Assembly (NCBI RefSeq): GCF_010993735.1 | Contig: NZ_WQNI01000009.1 | Span: forward strand, 1 to 64,000 | From: Chelativorans alearensis | GTDB lineage: Bacteria; Pseudomonadota; Alphaproteobacteria; Rhizobiales; Rhizobiaceae | Direction: 5' to 3' | Length of the DNA stretch: 64,000 nucleotides | In this document: one piece after another, positions 27,706 through 36,208 of the stretch | Position numbering within the stretch: position 1 is the stretch's first letter | Layout: the number at the start of each line of letters is the position of its first letter | Program-made: the position numbers and the translations under genes | The notes under the pieces: generated by a model | What the model was told of the DNA's origin: nothing | The model's database searches: none | The model's input: the letters and a program-made list of their open reading frames with translations, nothing else

Positions 27706-30700
27706 TCACGCCATTGCAACTGTCCGCCGCACGGCTAGGCCGGCGCCAATTGCAGCGCTCAGTTGACGCACCGTCACGTCGACCGCCGCCGGCAACTCGG
27801 CGAAATCCGCGGCGGCCATCGCCGCCGTGTAGGTCCATTGGGGGAGAGCCGTGTCGGTGCTGCGTACGGCAGCACCGCCCACTGGCGCGATCTCGACGCG
27901 GTAGCGCTCCTGTGCCTCTCCGAGAGGGATATCTGCACCCAGCCAGCCATCGGCATCCACGCGCCCGCGCCGCACCCAGGAAAGGGAAAGGTCGCCGCGC
28001 TCGATCCGCCCTTTAAGATGCACCGGCGACAGCGGCAGCAATGCCCGCACGCCGCCGGTAACCCGCTCAAGCAGGAAATTTTCTTCCGACGGGTTGAACC
28101 CCGCCGGCCCCACCCGCCAGTTGAGATCGAGGCCGATCTCCCCCGCCCTGAGTCCGGCCGGAGCCACCGCCTCGTCGAGAAGCACGAAGGGTGCTCCCTC
28201 CGCGGCGCCCGCCGCCATCGCATCGTTGGTTCCGAGTTGACCGCGCAGCAAGCCGGCAAGCCGCCATACCGAGGGCGAGATCTCCTCCGCCGTGTCGAAC
28301 TGAAGGATCTCCCACCCCCCCGCCAGCGAGCGTACGGCCGCCGCGTTCCCACCATTCAGCACTTGAAGCCGCGACAAGCTCTGCAACTCGCCATCATAAA
28401 GCCGCACCGTCACCGCAGTCGCACTGTCCCGCCTTCCTTCCGCCGCCCCGCCGGGCAGCGCCACGACAAGCGCGCCGATCACTGCTCTAAGGCCCACGGT
28501 CGAGCGCAGGACAAATCCCGTCTCCTCCGGCGAAGCCAGCACCGCTTGGCTGCGCCAGGGCTTGGCCCGTAGGGCGAGGCGCAACTGATCCTGCGGAGCG
28601 TCCTCGCTCGTGCGCACCGGCAGGTCGAGAAAGAGCGCGTGCGGGCGCCCCGGCGCGAAGCTCTCTCCGGTCTCGCGCCGGGGAATGCCGGCCCCGGAGG
28701 CGGGTGCTGCCGCCACACGCACGATGCGCCGTGCCCTGACCAGCCGTGCCAGCCCATCTTCGATCTCCGTCGCCAGATAATCCGGCCCTTGCGGCGCATT
28801 CGGCAGCCGGAAAACGCTTCCCACCTCCAGCCGCTGTTCCGTCAACGGTATGGAAAACGCCACGCGCTCGCGCCCGTCCCAGCTGCGGCGCAGGAGGTCG
28901 CGCACCAGCCCGTTCGCCTCGTCGGCGGAAAGCACGCCGGGAAAGCTGACGAAGCTCGTCCCGCTCCCCTTCGCGCCTACATAATTCGCCGCCGCCGTTG
29001 CCGACTGGTGGTCGTTTAGCGGATTGCGGAAATCGAGTTGGGCGAGTGCCGGCAGCGCATGATCGGGTGTGCGCACCCGCTCCACCATCTCACGCCCCTC
29101 CTCCACCACCAGTTCATCGAGCAGCAGCGTTTCGCCCGCCCCCGCTCCTTCGGTGGCGAATATCAGCCCCTCCTCTCCGTCGCGCGCGCCGACGCCGAAC
29201 AGTGTCGCCAGCGGCTCGATGGCCGCGCGAGCCGTTGTCGGATCGGTGACGACATAGCCCGCCACCGTCCCGTCCGCCCGCGTCGCATCGGCGGCCGGAA
29301 GCCCGTGGTCGGCAAGGATCGCCTCGATCAGCGCGCCCACCGAAACGCCGCTCAGCCGGCCGTTCAGCCAGTGCCCGTGCGCCCAGTTCTCGCCGTCACC
29401 CCAGACATCTGCGTAGGTCGGAAAGGCCGGAAATGGCCGCGCATCCCACGCCCACAGGCTGATCGCGCCGACATCCACCATCGGCCCGCCATAGACTGCC
29501 GAGATCGGGTTTGCTGCCGCTCCGCCATCCGCCCAATGCGCGTAATGAGCGGCCAGGAACCGCTGCTGCGCCAGGTCAGAGCGCCCGCCGCTGGAAAAGT
29601 GCGGAAGCACGTTCTCCGAAGACTTCGGGTCGGGAAACACGTTCGGCTGGTTCGGACCCTTGTCCACCGCGGCGCAGCCAAGCTCGGTGAAGTGGAACGG
29701 CTTCGACTGCGGCACCCAGGCCGTGGGCTCGGCTTCCTCCACCCCTCCGATGCGGTTGAAGTGGCGGTTCGACCACCAGCCCACCAGATCCTTGTAGCGG
29801 AACACCCAGTCTTTGCCGTAAGCCCCATCGCTGATGGGTGAGCGTAGCCTAGCCGCCCGATCCGCCTCACTCGCATAATACCAGTCGAACCCCTCGCCCG
29901 AGGTGATCGCGGCGCGCAGTCCCTCCAGGTCGTAGGGCCCGGCAAACCCGTCGGGGTTTTCCCCTCCCACGTCCGAATCCCGCCAGTCGGAGAGCGGCAT
30001 ATAATTGTCGATGCCCACCGCATCGACGTCGGCATGCGCCCACAGGCTGTCCAGGTGAAAGAACACGTCCCCCGACCCATCCGCCGGCTGATGCCCGAAA
30101 TACTCGCTCCAGTCCGCCCCGTAGGTGATCGTCGTCGCCGCTCCCAGAACGCCGCGCACCTGGCCCGCGAGCTCTTGCAGGATCTCGACAAAGGGGAACC
30201 TGTTCTCCCCATCACGCACCGTCGTCAGCCCGCGCATCTCCGAACCGAGAAGAAACGTGTCCACCCCGCCGGCGGCGGCCGCCAGGTGCGCATAGTGCAG
30301 CACAAGCCGCCGGTAGCTCCATTCGTCCGGATCGCCCGCGAACCGAATCGAATCCGCCTCCGGCGAAAACTGCCCCGGCGAGGCCAGCCCCGCCAGCTCC
30401 TCGATCTGAACCCGTGCAAGGGCCGTTTTGTCGGCGGTCCCCGGCTGGCCGGGGGCGGGATAGCAGGTGATACGCCCGCGCCACGGGTAGGCCGCCTGCT
30501 CGGTGCCGCCATAGGGGTCCGGCAGGTCGTTGCCCGCCGGCACATCCATCATGATGAAGGGATAGAGCCCCACCTTCAGTCCGCGCTGCCTGATGGCGGC
30601 GATCGCCTCCATCACCGAGCGGTCCGTGGGCGTCCCGCCAAAAGCGGCCCTCCCGTCAACCTGCGAGACGACCTGTGCCTCCTCCCGGTCGATGCCCGAA

Positions 30701-31599
30701 ACGCGCCACGGCTGCGAAAGTCCCGCCGGGTTTGTATGCGTCACCATCGGCCGGATGGTGCAGTGCCCGGCATTCAGGTCCGTCCCGAACCACGCGACCA
30801 CCAGCGACACGCTCTCAAGGTTTGGGCATAGTGCCTGCAGCTCGTCGAGCGCGGCTTCGAAGTCCGTCGCCGCCGCCCGATTGTGCCGGTTCACCGCCCT
30901 GGTCTCGCCGGGATCGCCTGTCTGCTTCACCAATGTCGGCGACAGACCGTACTCGGTCGCGCCCGGTATCAGCGACACTGACCGGACGCGCCGGTTGAGC
31001 CCATCCACCGGCCGCATCACCTCGAACTGGAACTGCGGAATGCGGCGCCCGTAGTCATCGATGGGAAAGCGCTCGATCACCAGATAGGCCGTGCCGCGAT
31101 AGGCCGGCGCATTGCCTGTGCCCTGCTTCGCCTCGATCAGCGGGTCCACCGGCTGGTCTTGCGAGCCCTGATAGACCCGTATCTCCAGCCGCTCGCGGTC
31201 GACCTCCTGCCCGTCGGCCCATACCCGCCGCACGCCTGCGATCTCGCCCTCGCACAGCGCAAAGGCCGCGTTGGCGAAATAGGAATAGGTCGTGACCTTC
31301 GGTCCCCCTTTTCCGCCCTGCCGCTCCGTCCTGCTCCTCTCCTCGAAGTGCGTCGCCCAGATCAGCGTCCCGCCCACACGTACAGTTCCGTAGACCCGTG
31401 GCAACGGCGCTCCTTCCTCCGCCGTCAGCGGCCGCGCCGCCGCGAGCCGCGGCCCCTCGTAGTGCTTGGTCGAGTCGATGATCGCCCGGTCGATCACGTA
31501 GCCCGCCATGGCTCCCGCTGCCGAGCCGATCGCCGAGCCAACCGGCCCCAGCACCCCGCCCAGAAAGGCGCCGGCGGCCTGCAGAACGATTGTCGCCAT
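27706..31599 (-). CDS. GTA gp15-like tail tip/host-specificity protein (TIM-barrel)
   Basis: A 1297-aa tail-tip protein corresponding to RcGTA gp15 (megatron). The N-terminal hydrophobic glycine-rich region (MATIVLQAAGAFLGGVLGPVGS) is typical. Residues about 60-230 form a hub-like domain (GTVRVGGTLIWATHFEER). About 260-640 is the glycoside-hydrolase/TIM-barrel-like GTA domain (YPFIMMDVPAGNDLPDPYGG, VDAVGIDNYMPLSDWRDSD, KPFHFTELGCAAVDKGP). Further beta-rich tail domains follow. It probably contacts and degrades surface polysaccharide or forms the channel. It starts 5 bp after the peptidase stop. The longer ORF start lies inside the peptidase gene and was discarded. Confidence 0.93.
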   Translation of the reverse strand: MATIVLQAAGAFLGGVLGPVGSAIGSAAGAMAGYVIDRAIIDSTKHYEGPRLAAARPLTAEEGAPLPRVYGTVRVGGTLIWATHFEERSRTERQGGKGGPKVTTYSYFANAAFALCEGEIAGVRRVWADGQEVDRERLEIRVYQGSQDQPVDPLIEAKQGTGNAPAYRGTAYLVIERFPIDDYGRRIPQFQFEVMRPVDGLNRRVRSVSLIPGATEYGLSPTLVKQTGDPGETRAVNRHNRAAATDFEAALDELQALCPNLESVSLVVAWFGTDLNAGHCTIRPMVTHTNPAGLSQPWRVSGIDREEAQVVSQVDGRAAFGGTPTDRSVMEAIAAIRQRGLKVGLYPFIMMDVPAGNDLPDPYGGTEQAAYPWRGRITCYPAPGQPGTADKTALARVQIEELAGLASPGQFSPEADSIRFAGDPDEWSYRRLVLHYAHLAAAAGGVDTFLLGSEMRGLTTVRDGENRFPFVEILQELAGQVRGVLGAATTITYGADWSEYFGHQPADGSGDVFFHLDSLWAHADVDAVGIDNYMPLSDWRDSDVGGENPDGFAGPYDLEGLRAAITSGEGFDWYYASEADRAARLRSPISDGAYGKDWVFRYKDLVGWWSNRHFNRIGGVEEAEPTAWVPQSKPFHFTELGCAAVDKGPNQPNVFPDPKSSENVLPHFSSGGRSDLAQQRFLAAHYAHWADGGAAANPISAVYGGPMVDVGAISLWAWDARPFPAFPTYADVWGDGENWAHGHWLNGRLSGVSVGALIEAILADHGLPAADATRADGTVAGYVVTDPTTARAAIEPLATLFGVGARDGEEGLIFATEGAGAGETLLLDELVVEEGREMVERVRTPDHALPALAQLDFRNPLNDHQSATAAANYVGAKGSGTSFVSFPGVLSADEANGLVRDLLRRSWDGRERVAFSIPLTEQRLEVGSVFRLPNAPQGPDYLATEIEDGLARLVRARRIVRVAAAPASGAGIPRRETGESFAPGRPHALFLDLPVRTSEDAPQDQLRLALRAKPWRSQAVLASPEETGFVLRSTVGLRAVIGALVVALPGGAAEGRRDSATAVTVRLYDGELQSLSRLQVLNGGNAAAVRSLAGGWEILQFDTAEEISPSVWRLAGLLRGQLGTNDAMAAGAAEGAPFVLLDEAVAPAGLRAGEIGLDLNWRVGPAGFNPSEENFLLERVTGGVRALLPLSPVHLKGRIERGDLSLSWVRRGRVDADGWLGADIPLGEAQERYRVEIAPVGGAAVRSTDTALPQWTYTAAMAAADFAELPAAVDVTVRQLSAAIGAGLAVRRTVAMA

Positions 31600-31604
31600 C
31601 TGGC

Positions 31605-32060
31605 CTATCTCTCTCCCGTTGCAGGAAACGCGAACACGCCGGCGATCCGCCGCCGCCACTGCGGTACGAGTTGAGACACCACCACCGCCTGCCCTTCATA
31701 GGCATGGACGAACGCGTCCTCGCCAGCGAGAATGCCCGCATGCTTGGCCGGCAGATGCGGCCGCCAGCGGAAAAGCACCACCCGCCCCGCCTCCAGCCCA
31801 CCGTCCGCGCATTCCACGAAATGCCGTCGGGCAGCCGCAAAAAGCCGCTCCCCGCCCCCGGTCTCCGCCCAATCCATGCTGTAGGGGCCAGCTGCCTCCG
31901 GCTCCGCCCCATAGAGCGCCCGCCAGACCCCGCGCACCAGCCCAAGGCAATCGCAGGCAATCCCCTTGCTGCTTGCCTGGTGCCGATACGGTGTGCCCAC
32001 CCAGGACAACGCCTCGTCCACCACCGCCTCGTCCAAGGCGGCCCTCTCCGCTCTGCTCAT
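31605..32060 (-). CDS. GTA gp14-like NlpC/P60 cell-wall peptidase
   Basis: A 151-aa cysteine peptidase of the NlpC/P60 fold, tail-associated. The catalytic cysteine is in ACDCLGLVRGVWRALYG. The conserved histidine lies in HLPAKHAGILAGEDAFVHAYEG. WVGTPYRHQASSKG is the family's entry motif. In GTAs and siphophages it locally opens peptidoglycan during DNA entry. Start overlaps the gp13-like stop by 4 bp (ATGA). It belongs to the gp12-gp13-gp14-gp15 tail block. Confidence 0.94.
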   Translation of the reverse strand: MSRAERAALDEAVVDEALSWVGTPYRHQASSKGIACDCLGLVRGVWRALYGAEPEAAGPYSMDWAETGGGERLFAAARRHFVECADGGLEAGRVVLFRWRPHLPAKHAGILAGEDAFVHAYEGQAVVVSQLVPQWRRRIAGVFAFPATGER

Positions 32061-32941
32061 TCCACCAACGGACCGCCGTCAAACGTCTGTTCCTCGGTGA
32101 CGTAGCTATAGGCAGCGTCGTTCCCCGGTAGATGCGGAAAGCCGCGAAAATTCGCGCTGTTGGCAAATTTCGCCTTGCAGGTCGAAAACCGCTTGTCGCA
32201 GCCCGCGACGACCGTCAGCGCATCCCCCGGCGCCACCGCCGCCGCCGCGTCCCACCAAAGGTCGAGCACCACGCCGTCCACCCCCTTGCGATGCGCCGCC
32301 ACGCGCTCGCGGCGCCCGGCGCTCGCGCCGGACATCCAGGTCACAACCCCATTCGTGAACCAGCCCGTTTCAAACGCATCGAGCCCGGAGACGATGACGC
32401 TGTTGCCGTTCACCCCCTCCAGAATTCCGTTGCCCTGGAATCCCCCTGCATCGAGATCGACCCCGCACCGCGCATCCCCCAGTTCCGCATCGCAGCTCCG
32501 CCGTACGGTGCGCCCGTTGGTCTGGTCCAGCGCCCGCTCCGGGCTTTCCAGTTCCGCCACGAAGCGTCCGTCGCGCCGGGCGATCTGCCCGATCACCGCG
32601 CGGCGCAGCCGCGCGAACTGGCTGGCGTCCTGCCAGTTGACCAGCAGCGTCTCCACTCTTGCCCCGTCATAGACCCCCGCCAGGATGTCGGCCTCCTCGA
32701 TATCCAGTGCCGACAGCGCCCCCTCCACGTCCACGGTGTCCACCGCCAGCCCCAGTGAACGCCGCGCTTCGCTCGCCGAAAGCCCCGTCTCCGGCATAAA
32801 CGCCATGCCGTCGCAGACGACCTCGCGGTCATGATCGGTAAAACCCATTACGGTGCCGTCGCTGCGGGTCAGCCGCCAGCAATGGCACAGCGTCGTAACC
32901 TCGCCTTCCAGATGCGCCGCAAGGGCCGCCGCCACGGGCAT
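32057..32941 (-). CDS. GTA gp13-like baseplate hub protein (DUF2163)
   Basis: A 294-aa DUF2163 protein. The N-terminal domain holds LCHCWRLTRSDGTVMGFTDHD and a C-terminal cysteine-containing segment (GCDKRFSTCKAKFANSANFRGFPHLPGND) that in RcGTA gp13 binds an iron-sulfur cluster in the tail hub. Four or more conserved cysteines are visible (SCDAELGDARCGVD, GCDKRFSTC). ATG at 32941 is chosen since GGAGG lies 7 bp upstream; a GTG 3 bp earlier overlaps. The stop of the preceding gene shares the A of the ATG. Confidence 0.92.
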   Translation of the reverse strand: MPVAAALAAHLEGEVTTLCHCWRLTRSDGTVMGFTDHDREVVCDGMAFMPETGLSASEARRSLGLAVDTVDVEGALSALDIEEADILAGVYDGARVETLLVNWQDASQFARLRRAVIGQIARRDGRFVAELESPERALDQTNGRTVRRSCDAELGDARCGVDLDAGGFQGNGILEGVNGNSVIVSGLDAFETGWFTNGVVTWMSGASAGRRERVAAHRKGVDGVVLDLWWDAAAAVAPGDALTVVAGCDKRFSTCKAKFANSANFRGFPHLPGNDAAYSYVTEEQTFDGGPLVE

Positions 32942-33579
32942 CACAACACCTCCACCAGTGGAATGGATGGGATCTGCCCCGCCTTGAACGTCGTCACGCT
33001 CGCCGATAACCGTTCGATGTCGAAGCGCACCGGAACGTCGAACTCGTATCCCGCCGTCACTTCCTCGCCGTCCGCCGGAACGGCTCCGGCAACGAAGACC
33101 ACCTCCCCCGTCTCCGCGTCGATCGAATAATCGGCTGAGATCACCTTCGGCTCCCCCGCCACCGCGACAAGGACGCTCCCCGCCACCGGCCTGGCGATCA
33201 CCCGCTCATAAGCGTCTGCTCCCTCTCCATAGGTCTTCACCATGCGAAATCGCTCCCGCACCCCATCGCCCACGCCAATCACCTGATCGAACGCGGAAGG
33301 CGCCTCCTGCGGACCGCACGACCTCCAATCGAACGGATCGCGAAACCGAAAGGCATGCAACGATCCCCGCCGCGCCTCGAAGAAGCCCAGCACCGCGTAC
33401 AGGTCCTCGATCGAGCGCACTCCCGTTCCCGCATCGTAATGCCGGCGCGAACGGCTAACTCGCGCATTGCGCTTCTCCCGCCCCGAGGAAAGCTGCACGA
33501 TTTCGTTGCGCCGCTCCGGCCCGCCGGTCGCGCCAAAAGAGACGCCGAGCGGAAAGCGGACGTCGTGAAAGCTCTGCAT
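32941..33579 (-). CDS. GTA gp12-like distal tail protein (DUF2460)
   Basis: A 212-aa DUF2460 protein. It contains FHDVRFPLGVSFGATGGPER, the conserved RRHYDAGTGVRSIEDLYAVLGFFEAR, and FRFRDPFDWRSC. It forms the distal tail ring connecting tube and hub in GTAs. The ORF is open 24 codons farther upstream, but the start at MQSFHDVRF matches the family. It is followed by gp13 with a 1-bp overlap and preceded by 133 bp without a gene. Confidence 0.92.
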   Translation of the reverse strand: MQSFHDVRFPLGVSFGATGGPERRNEIVQLSSGREKRNARVSRSRRHYDAGTGVRSIEDLYAVLGFFEARRGSLHAFRFRDPFDWRSCGPQEAPSAFDQVIGVGDGVRERFRMVKTYGEGADAYERVIARPVAGSVLVAVAGEPKVISADYSIDAETGEVVFVAGAVPADGEEVTAGYEFDVPVRFDIERLSASVTTFKAGQIPSIPLVEVL

Positions 33580-33712
33580 TGGCTCCTGCCTCACTTCAGA
33601 TATGCATTTTTTAGGAGGCTGTTTTCCGTACGGTTTGAATCCCTTGGCCACGGATCCTCAGATCTGACCCGAGGATAAGCGGCCAAGAGATGGAAGCGCC
33701 GACTCATCCGCC

Positions 33713-34267
33713 TCACAACCCACGTGTCCCCCTTGTGACCACCCGCGTCAGCATTCCCGCGACCTGTGCCTCCGACTTGCGGAAGGAGGCCGCATCCTGC
33801 GTCGTCACATTGAACACGATGGTCGGCGCCGCCGCGCCGCCGCCCGACGCCACGCCAAGCCGTCCGTCCGCCGTCCTTTGCAGGGGCAAGATCGCTTCCG
33901 CCCCCGCCTCCCCCATCAGCCCGATGTTCCGCCCGGCCGGAAAATAGGTCGGCGCCGAAACCACACCCCCGCCCGCAAAGGGCACGACCCCGCCCTTGGC
34001 AAAAGGCAGCACACCGCCGAGGAGCCCACCGAGCAGCCCGCCCGCCAGGCTCTGCAACGGTCGCAGTCCCTGCTCCAGCGCCATGCCTGCCAGATTGAGC
34101 CCGATCTTGCGCAGCACGTCCTCCAGCGACTTGCCGCTCACCACCGCGCCCTTCAGCGCCCCCGTCAGTTGCGTCCCAAAGCTCTCCGAAAGCCCTGTCA
34201 GGTTCTCCAGTGCCGCCTCGAATGGCGCCGTATCGGCGACGATCGGCACCCGCACTTCATCCGCCAT
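33713..34267 (-). CDS. GTA gp11-like short tape-measure protein
   Basis: A 184-aa tape-measure protein. Length matches the very short tails of GTAs (RcGTA gp11 is about 220 aa), far shorter than phage tape measures. It contains helical segments (AALENLTGLSESFGTQLTGAL) and a glycine-rich hydrophobic middle (LAGGLLGGLLGGVLPFAKGG) with the typical GGVVSAPTYFPAGR-GLMGEAGAEAILPL motif of lambda-H-type tape measures. The start overlaps the tail-chaperone frame by 11 bp. Confidence 0.9.
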   Translation of the reverse strand: MADEVRVPIVADTAPFEAALENLTGLSESFGTQLTGALKGAVVSGKSLEDVLRKIGLNLAGMALEQGLRPLQSLAGGLLGGLLGGVLPFAKGGVVPFAGGGVVSAPTYFPAGRNIGLMGEAGAEAILPLQRTADGRLGVASGGGAAAPTIVFNVTTQDAASFRKSEAQVAGMLTRVVTRGTRGL

Positions 34268-34439
34268 CCCATGTCTCCTGATTGTCCGGGAAAAGCCGCA
34301 TCAGCCGGTGAAGCTCCGCCCGACCGGGCGCTTGCTCCCTTGCAAGCCCCAGCGCCTCCAGCGCGGCGTTGAATTCGAGCGGCGTCATCGCCCAGAAGGC
34401 GGCCGGCGACAGCCGCAGCAGGCCGAAGGCCGTCCCCAT
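34257..34439 (-). CDS. Tail assembly chaperone, second part (GTA gp10.1-like)
   Basis: About 60 aa (or about 77 if made by frameshift). It matches the small GTA chaperone family in LLRLSPAAFWAMTPLEFNAALEALG. The conserved PFPW segment of the family lies upstream of the only ATG/GTG codons (34439, 34442) but in frame, and no start codon precedes it after an AGGAGG. The same frame runs open through the upstream chaperone gene in the -1 register. A slippery AAACCCT sits just before that gene's stop. Expression as a -1 frameshift fusion is therefore more likely than independent initiation. The true N-terminus is uncertain. Confidence 0.7.
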   Translation of the reverse strand: MGTAFGLLRLSPAAFWAMTPLEFNAALEALGLAREQAPGRAELHRLMRLFPDNQETWDGG

Positions 34440-34486
34440 CACCTCCCGCCAGGGAAAGGGGGGCCTCCTTGCTCCCGCTGCGGCGT

Positions 34487-34831
34487 CTAAGGGTTTTCGC
34501 CCCGACCTCCCTCCGGCGCCCCCGCCCCGAACGTCACGGAGAGCAATTCTCCGACAAGCGCTGCAAAACCCGCCGCGCCTCCCTCGCAGCGCATGGCCCG
34601 CACGTCCTCGTCGCTCACCTCGTGGCCGCCGCCGCGCAGACCCGCGGCAATCACCGCCGCCATATCCCGTGCCGAAAGCCGGCCGCTCGAAAACCGCTCC
34701 ACCAGCCGGTTCAGGTCCTCGGCTTCGAATGCCGCCTCCAGCTCCGCCAGCGCCCCCAGTGTCAAGCACAGCCGATACTCACGTCCGTCGAGCCTGGCCG
34801 CCACCTCGCCGCGCCGCCTGTTCACGCTCAT
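34487..34831 (-). CDS. Tail assembly chaperone, first part (GTA gp10-like)
   Basis: A 114-aa GTA-family chaperone. LDGREYRLCLTLGALAELEAAF and the AAVIAAGLRGGGHEVSDEDV segment are conserved in the Phage_TAC GTA family. It chaperones the tape measure during tail assembly. The start overlaps the tail tube gene by 4 bp. It ends ...GENP-stop with codons GAA AAC CCT TAG, making the heptamer A-AAC-CCT. Confidence 0.88.
   Translation of the reverse strand: MSVNRRRGEVAARLDGREYRLCLTLGALAELEAAFEAEDLNRLVERFSSGRLSARDMAAVIAAGLRGGGHEVSDEDVRAMRCEGGAAGFAALVGELLSVTFGAGAPEGGRGENP
34490..34496 (-). promoter_or_regulatory. Candidate -1 frameshift slippery site
   Basis: AAACCCT in zero-frame phase A-AAC-CCT, immediately before the TAG of the gp10-like gene. 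It fits the X-XXY-YYZ form. A -1 shift reads CCC TTA GAC and enters the gp10.1-like frame in the correct register. The rule of G/GT-type chaperone fusions in siphophages makes this plausible; it is unproven here. Confidence 0.55.
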
Positions 34832-35244
34832 GGTGCCACCGCGAAGCTCACCGGCCCCGCCGATTCCAGCGCGATCTCGAACGTCACTTCCCCGTCGTGA
34901 CTGCCCGAATACTCAAGCGCGGTGATCTGAAAGCCCCCTGAAACGGTTCCGAAATCGGGAATGGCGAACTGCCAGGCCGCGATCTCGCCGGCAAAGAACC
35001 GGCCCCTGATCATCGCGTCCGATTGTGCGTCCTTAAATATCCCCGACCCGCTGACGGAGGCCCGCTGCACGCCACTACCGGCGAGCAGCTCCCGCCACCT
35101 GCCCACCGAATCCGCATCGGTGATGTCCACCGTCTCGCTGTTGAAGGCCAGCCTCTTCGTCCGCAGTCCCGCCACGGTGACGAAACGCCCCTGCCCGTCC
35201 TCGTCCAGCTTGAGGAGCAGGTCCTTCCCCTTCTGCGCACCCAT
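34828..35244 (-). CDS. GTA gp9-like major tail tube protein (TP901-1 family)
   Basis: A 138-aa tube protein of the TP901-1 major-tail family. It begins MGAQKGKDLLLKLDEDGQGRF and contains VDITDADSVGRWRELLAGSGVQRASVSGSG and FKDAQSDAMIRGRFFAG, which match GTA tail tube proteins. It polymerises around the tape measure. It is 52 bp after the terminator gene and overlaps the chaperone gene by 4 bp. Confidence 0.93.
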   Translation of the reverse strand: MGAQKGKDLLLKLDEDGQGRFVTVAGLRTKRLAFNSETVDITDADSVGRWRELLAGSGVQRASVSGSGIFKDAQSDAMIRGRFFAGEIAAWQFAIPDFGTVSGGFQITALEYSGSHDGEVTFEIALESAGPVSFAVAP

Positions 35245-35296
35245 CCATGGGCCTCCTTCGATGTGAGTGAAATGCTCTCAAGGGTGGCGCGGGAAG

Positions 35297-35701
35297 CTAC
35301 GCCTCCACCACCGCCCGAAAATGCAGCGCCCCGTGATAGGCGCCGAGGTCCTCGTCGTACCTGACCTCCGAGGACTCCAGCCGCAGATTGACAAGCCGAT
35401 GCCCCGCCAACCCCAACTCCTCCCCGTGCAGCGCGCCGCGCACCAGTTCCATCAGCGCCAGCACCTCCCGCCGCCCCTTCCTCTTCGACCAAGTGTTGAG
35501 CGTGAAGAAGTGCTCGCTTCCCTCCTCCGTTCCCGTGCTCCAGTCATAGGCCGTCGCTCGACCGAAGGTGACGTACGGAAAGGAAAGCCCCGCCGGCGTC
35601 AGGTCATGAAACCGCACCCCGCCAAGCGCGGCCACCAGCGCGGCGTCGTTCGTGAGCGCGGCGAATACCGCCTCCTGCAGATCAAGTGTCGCTGCGCTCA
35701 T
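35297..35701 (-). CDS. GTA gp8-like tail terminator (DUF3168)
   Basis: A 134-aa DUF3168 protein. It contains LDLQEAVFAALTNDAALVAAL and RFHDLTPAGLSFPYVTFG, with YDWSTGTEEGSEHFFTLNTWS, all family-typical. It caps the tail at the head side. Start at MSAATLDLQEAV, preceded by GGAGGAAGGC; the longer frame overlaps the upstream small gene. It overlaps that 63-aa gene by 20 bp. Confidence 0.92.
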   Translation of the reverse strand: MSAATLDLQEAVFAALTNDAALVAALGGVRFHDLTPAGLSFPYVTFGRATAYDWSTGTEEGSEHFFTLNTWSKRKGRREVLALMELVRGALHGEELGLAGHRLVNLRLESSEVRYDEDLGAYHGALHFRAVVEA

Positions 35702-35873
35702 GCCTTCCTCCCCGCCTGCGCGTATTCGCCCGCCGGAGCGCTTCGCGGCGCATCCGCACCGCCCTTCCGGCGTCCGGCCGTGCCCCGCTCTCAACAGTGC
35801 CCGCCACGGTGTGCACTTTCGTCCGCATAGCCCGCACCAGCCCGTCCAGCGTCAGCCGCATCGTCACCTTCAT
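35682..35873 (-). CDS. Small basic protein between head closure and tail terminator
   Basis: A 63-aa, arginine-rich peptide (MKVTMRLTLDGLVRAMRTK...). It is translationally coupled to the closure gene by an ATGA overlap and has a strong GGAGGAGGGACG Shine-Dalgarno. The N-terminal 30 residues resemble the start of HK97 gp10-type neck proteins, so it may be a shortened or eroded copy. RcGTA has no obvious equivalent. The assignment is tentative, but the signals for translation are good. Confidence 0.55.
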   Translation of the reverse strand: MKVTMRLTLDGLVRAMRTKVHTVAGTVESGARPDAGRAVRMRREALRRANTRRRGGRHERSDT

Positions 35874-36208
35874 CGTCCCTCCTCCCGCACACGACAGACG
35901 AGATAGCGTCCCGTCTCGTCGGCATCCCGCACCGTGACGATCTCCAGCACCCGCCCCTCCTTCACGAAACGCATGCCGCTTGCCACGTCGTCGCGAAAAC
36001 GCAGCGTTACCCGGTGCGTCACCTCTTCATGCGCCTGCCCGGCGCCGAAAAAGTTTGTCGCCCTTACCGGCTCGACATGCGCAAACACCGTCGCCACCTC
36101 CTGCCAGCTTTCCGTGTGTCCGCCGGCGCCGTCCGCCGCCGTCACCGCTGCCTCCAGCACCAGCTCGGTGCGCAGCCGTCCCGGATCGATAAACATGACA
36201 CCCATCAA
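35870..36208 (-). CDS. GTA gp7-like head closure protein (SPP1/HK97 head-tail adaptor)
   Basis: A 112-aa phage head-closure protein. MFIDPGRLRTELVLEAAVTAADGAGG and RAVRATNFFGAGQAHEEVTHRVTLRFRDD match the family. It stoppers the portal vertex and joins the tail. Start overlaps the adaptor stop by 4 bp; the ATG 3 residues in (MFIDPGRL) is an alternative. Confidence 0.9.
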   Translation of the reverse strand: MMGVMFIDPGRLRTELVLEAAVTAADGAGGHTESWQEVATVFAHVEPVRATNFFGAGQAHEEVTHRVTLRFRDDVASGMRFVKEGRVLEIVTVRDADETGRYLVCRVREEGR

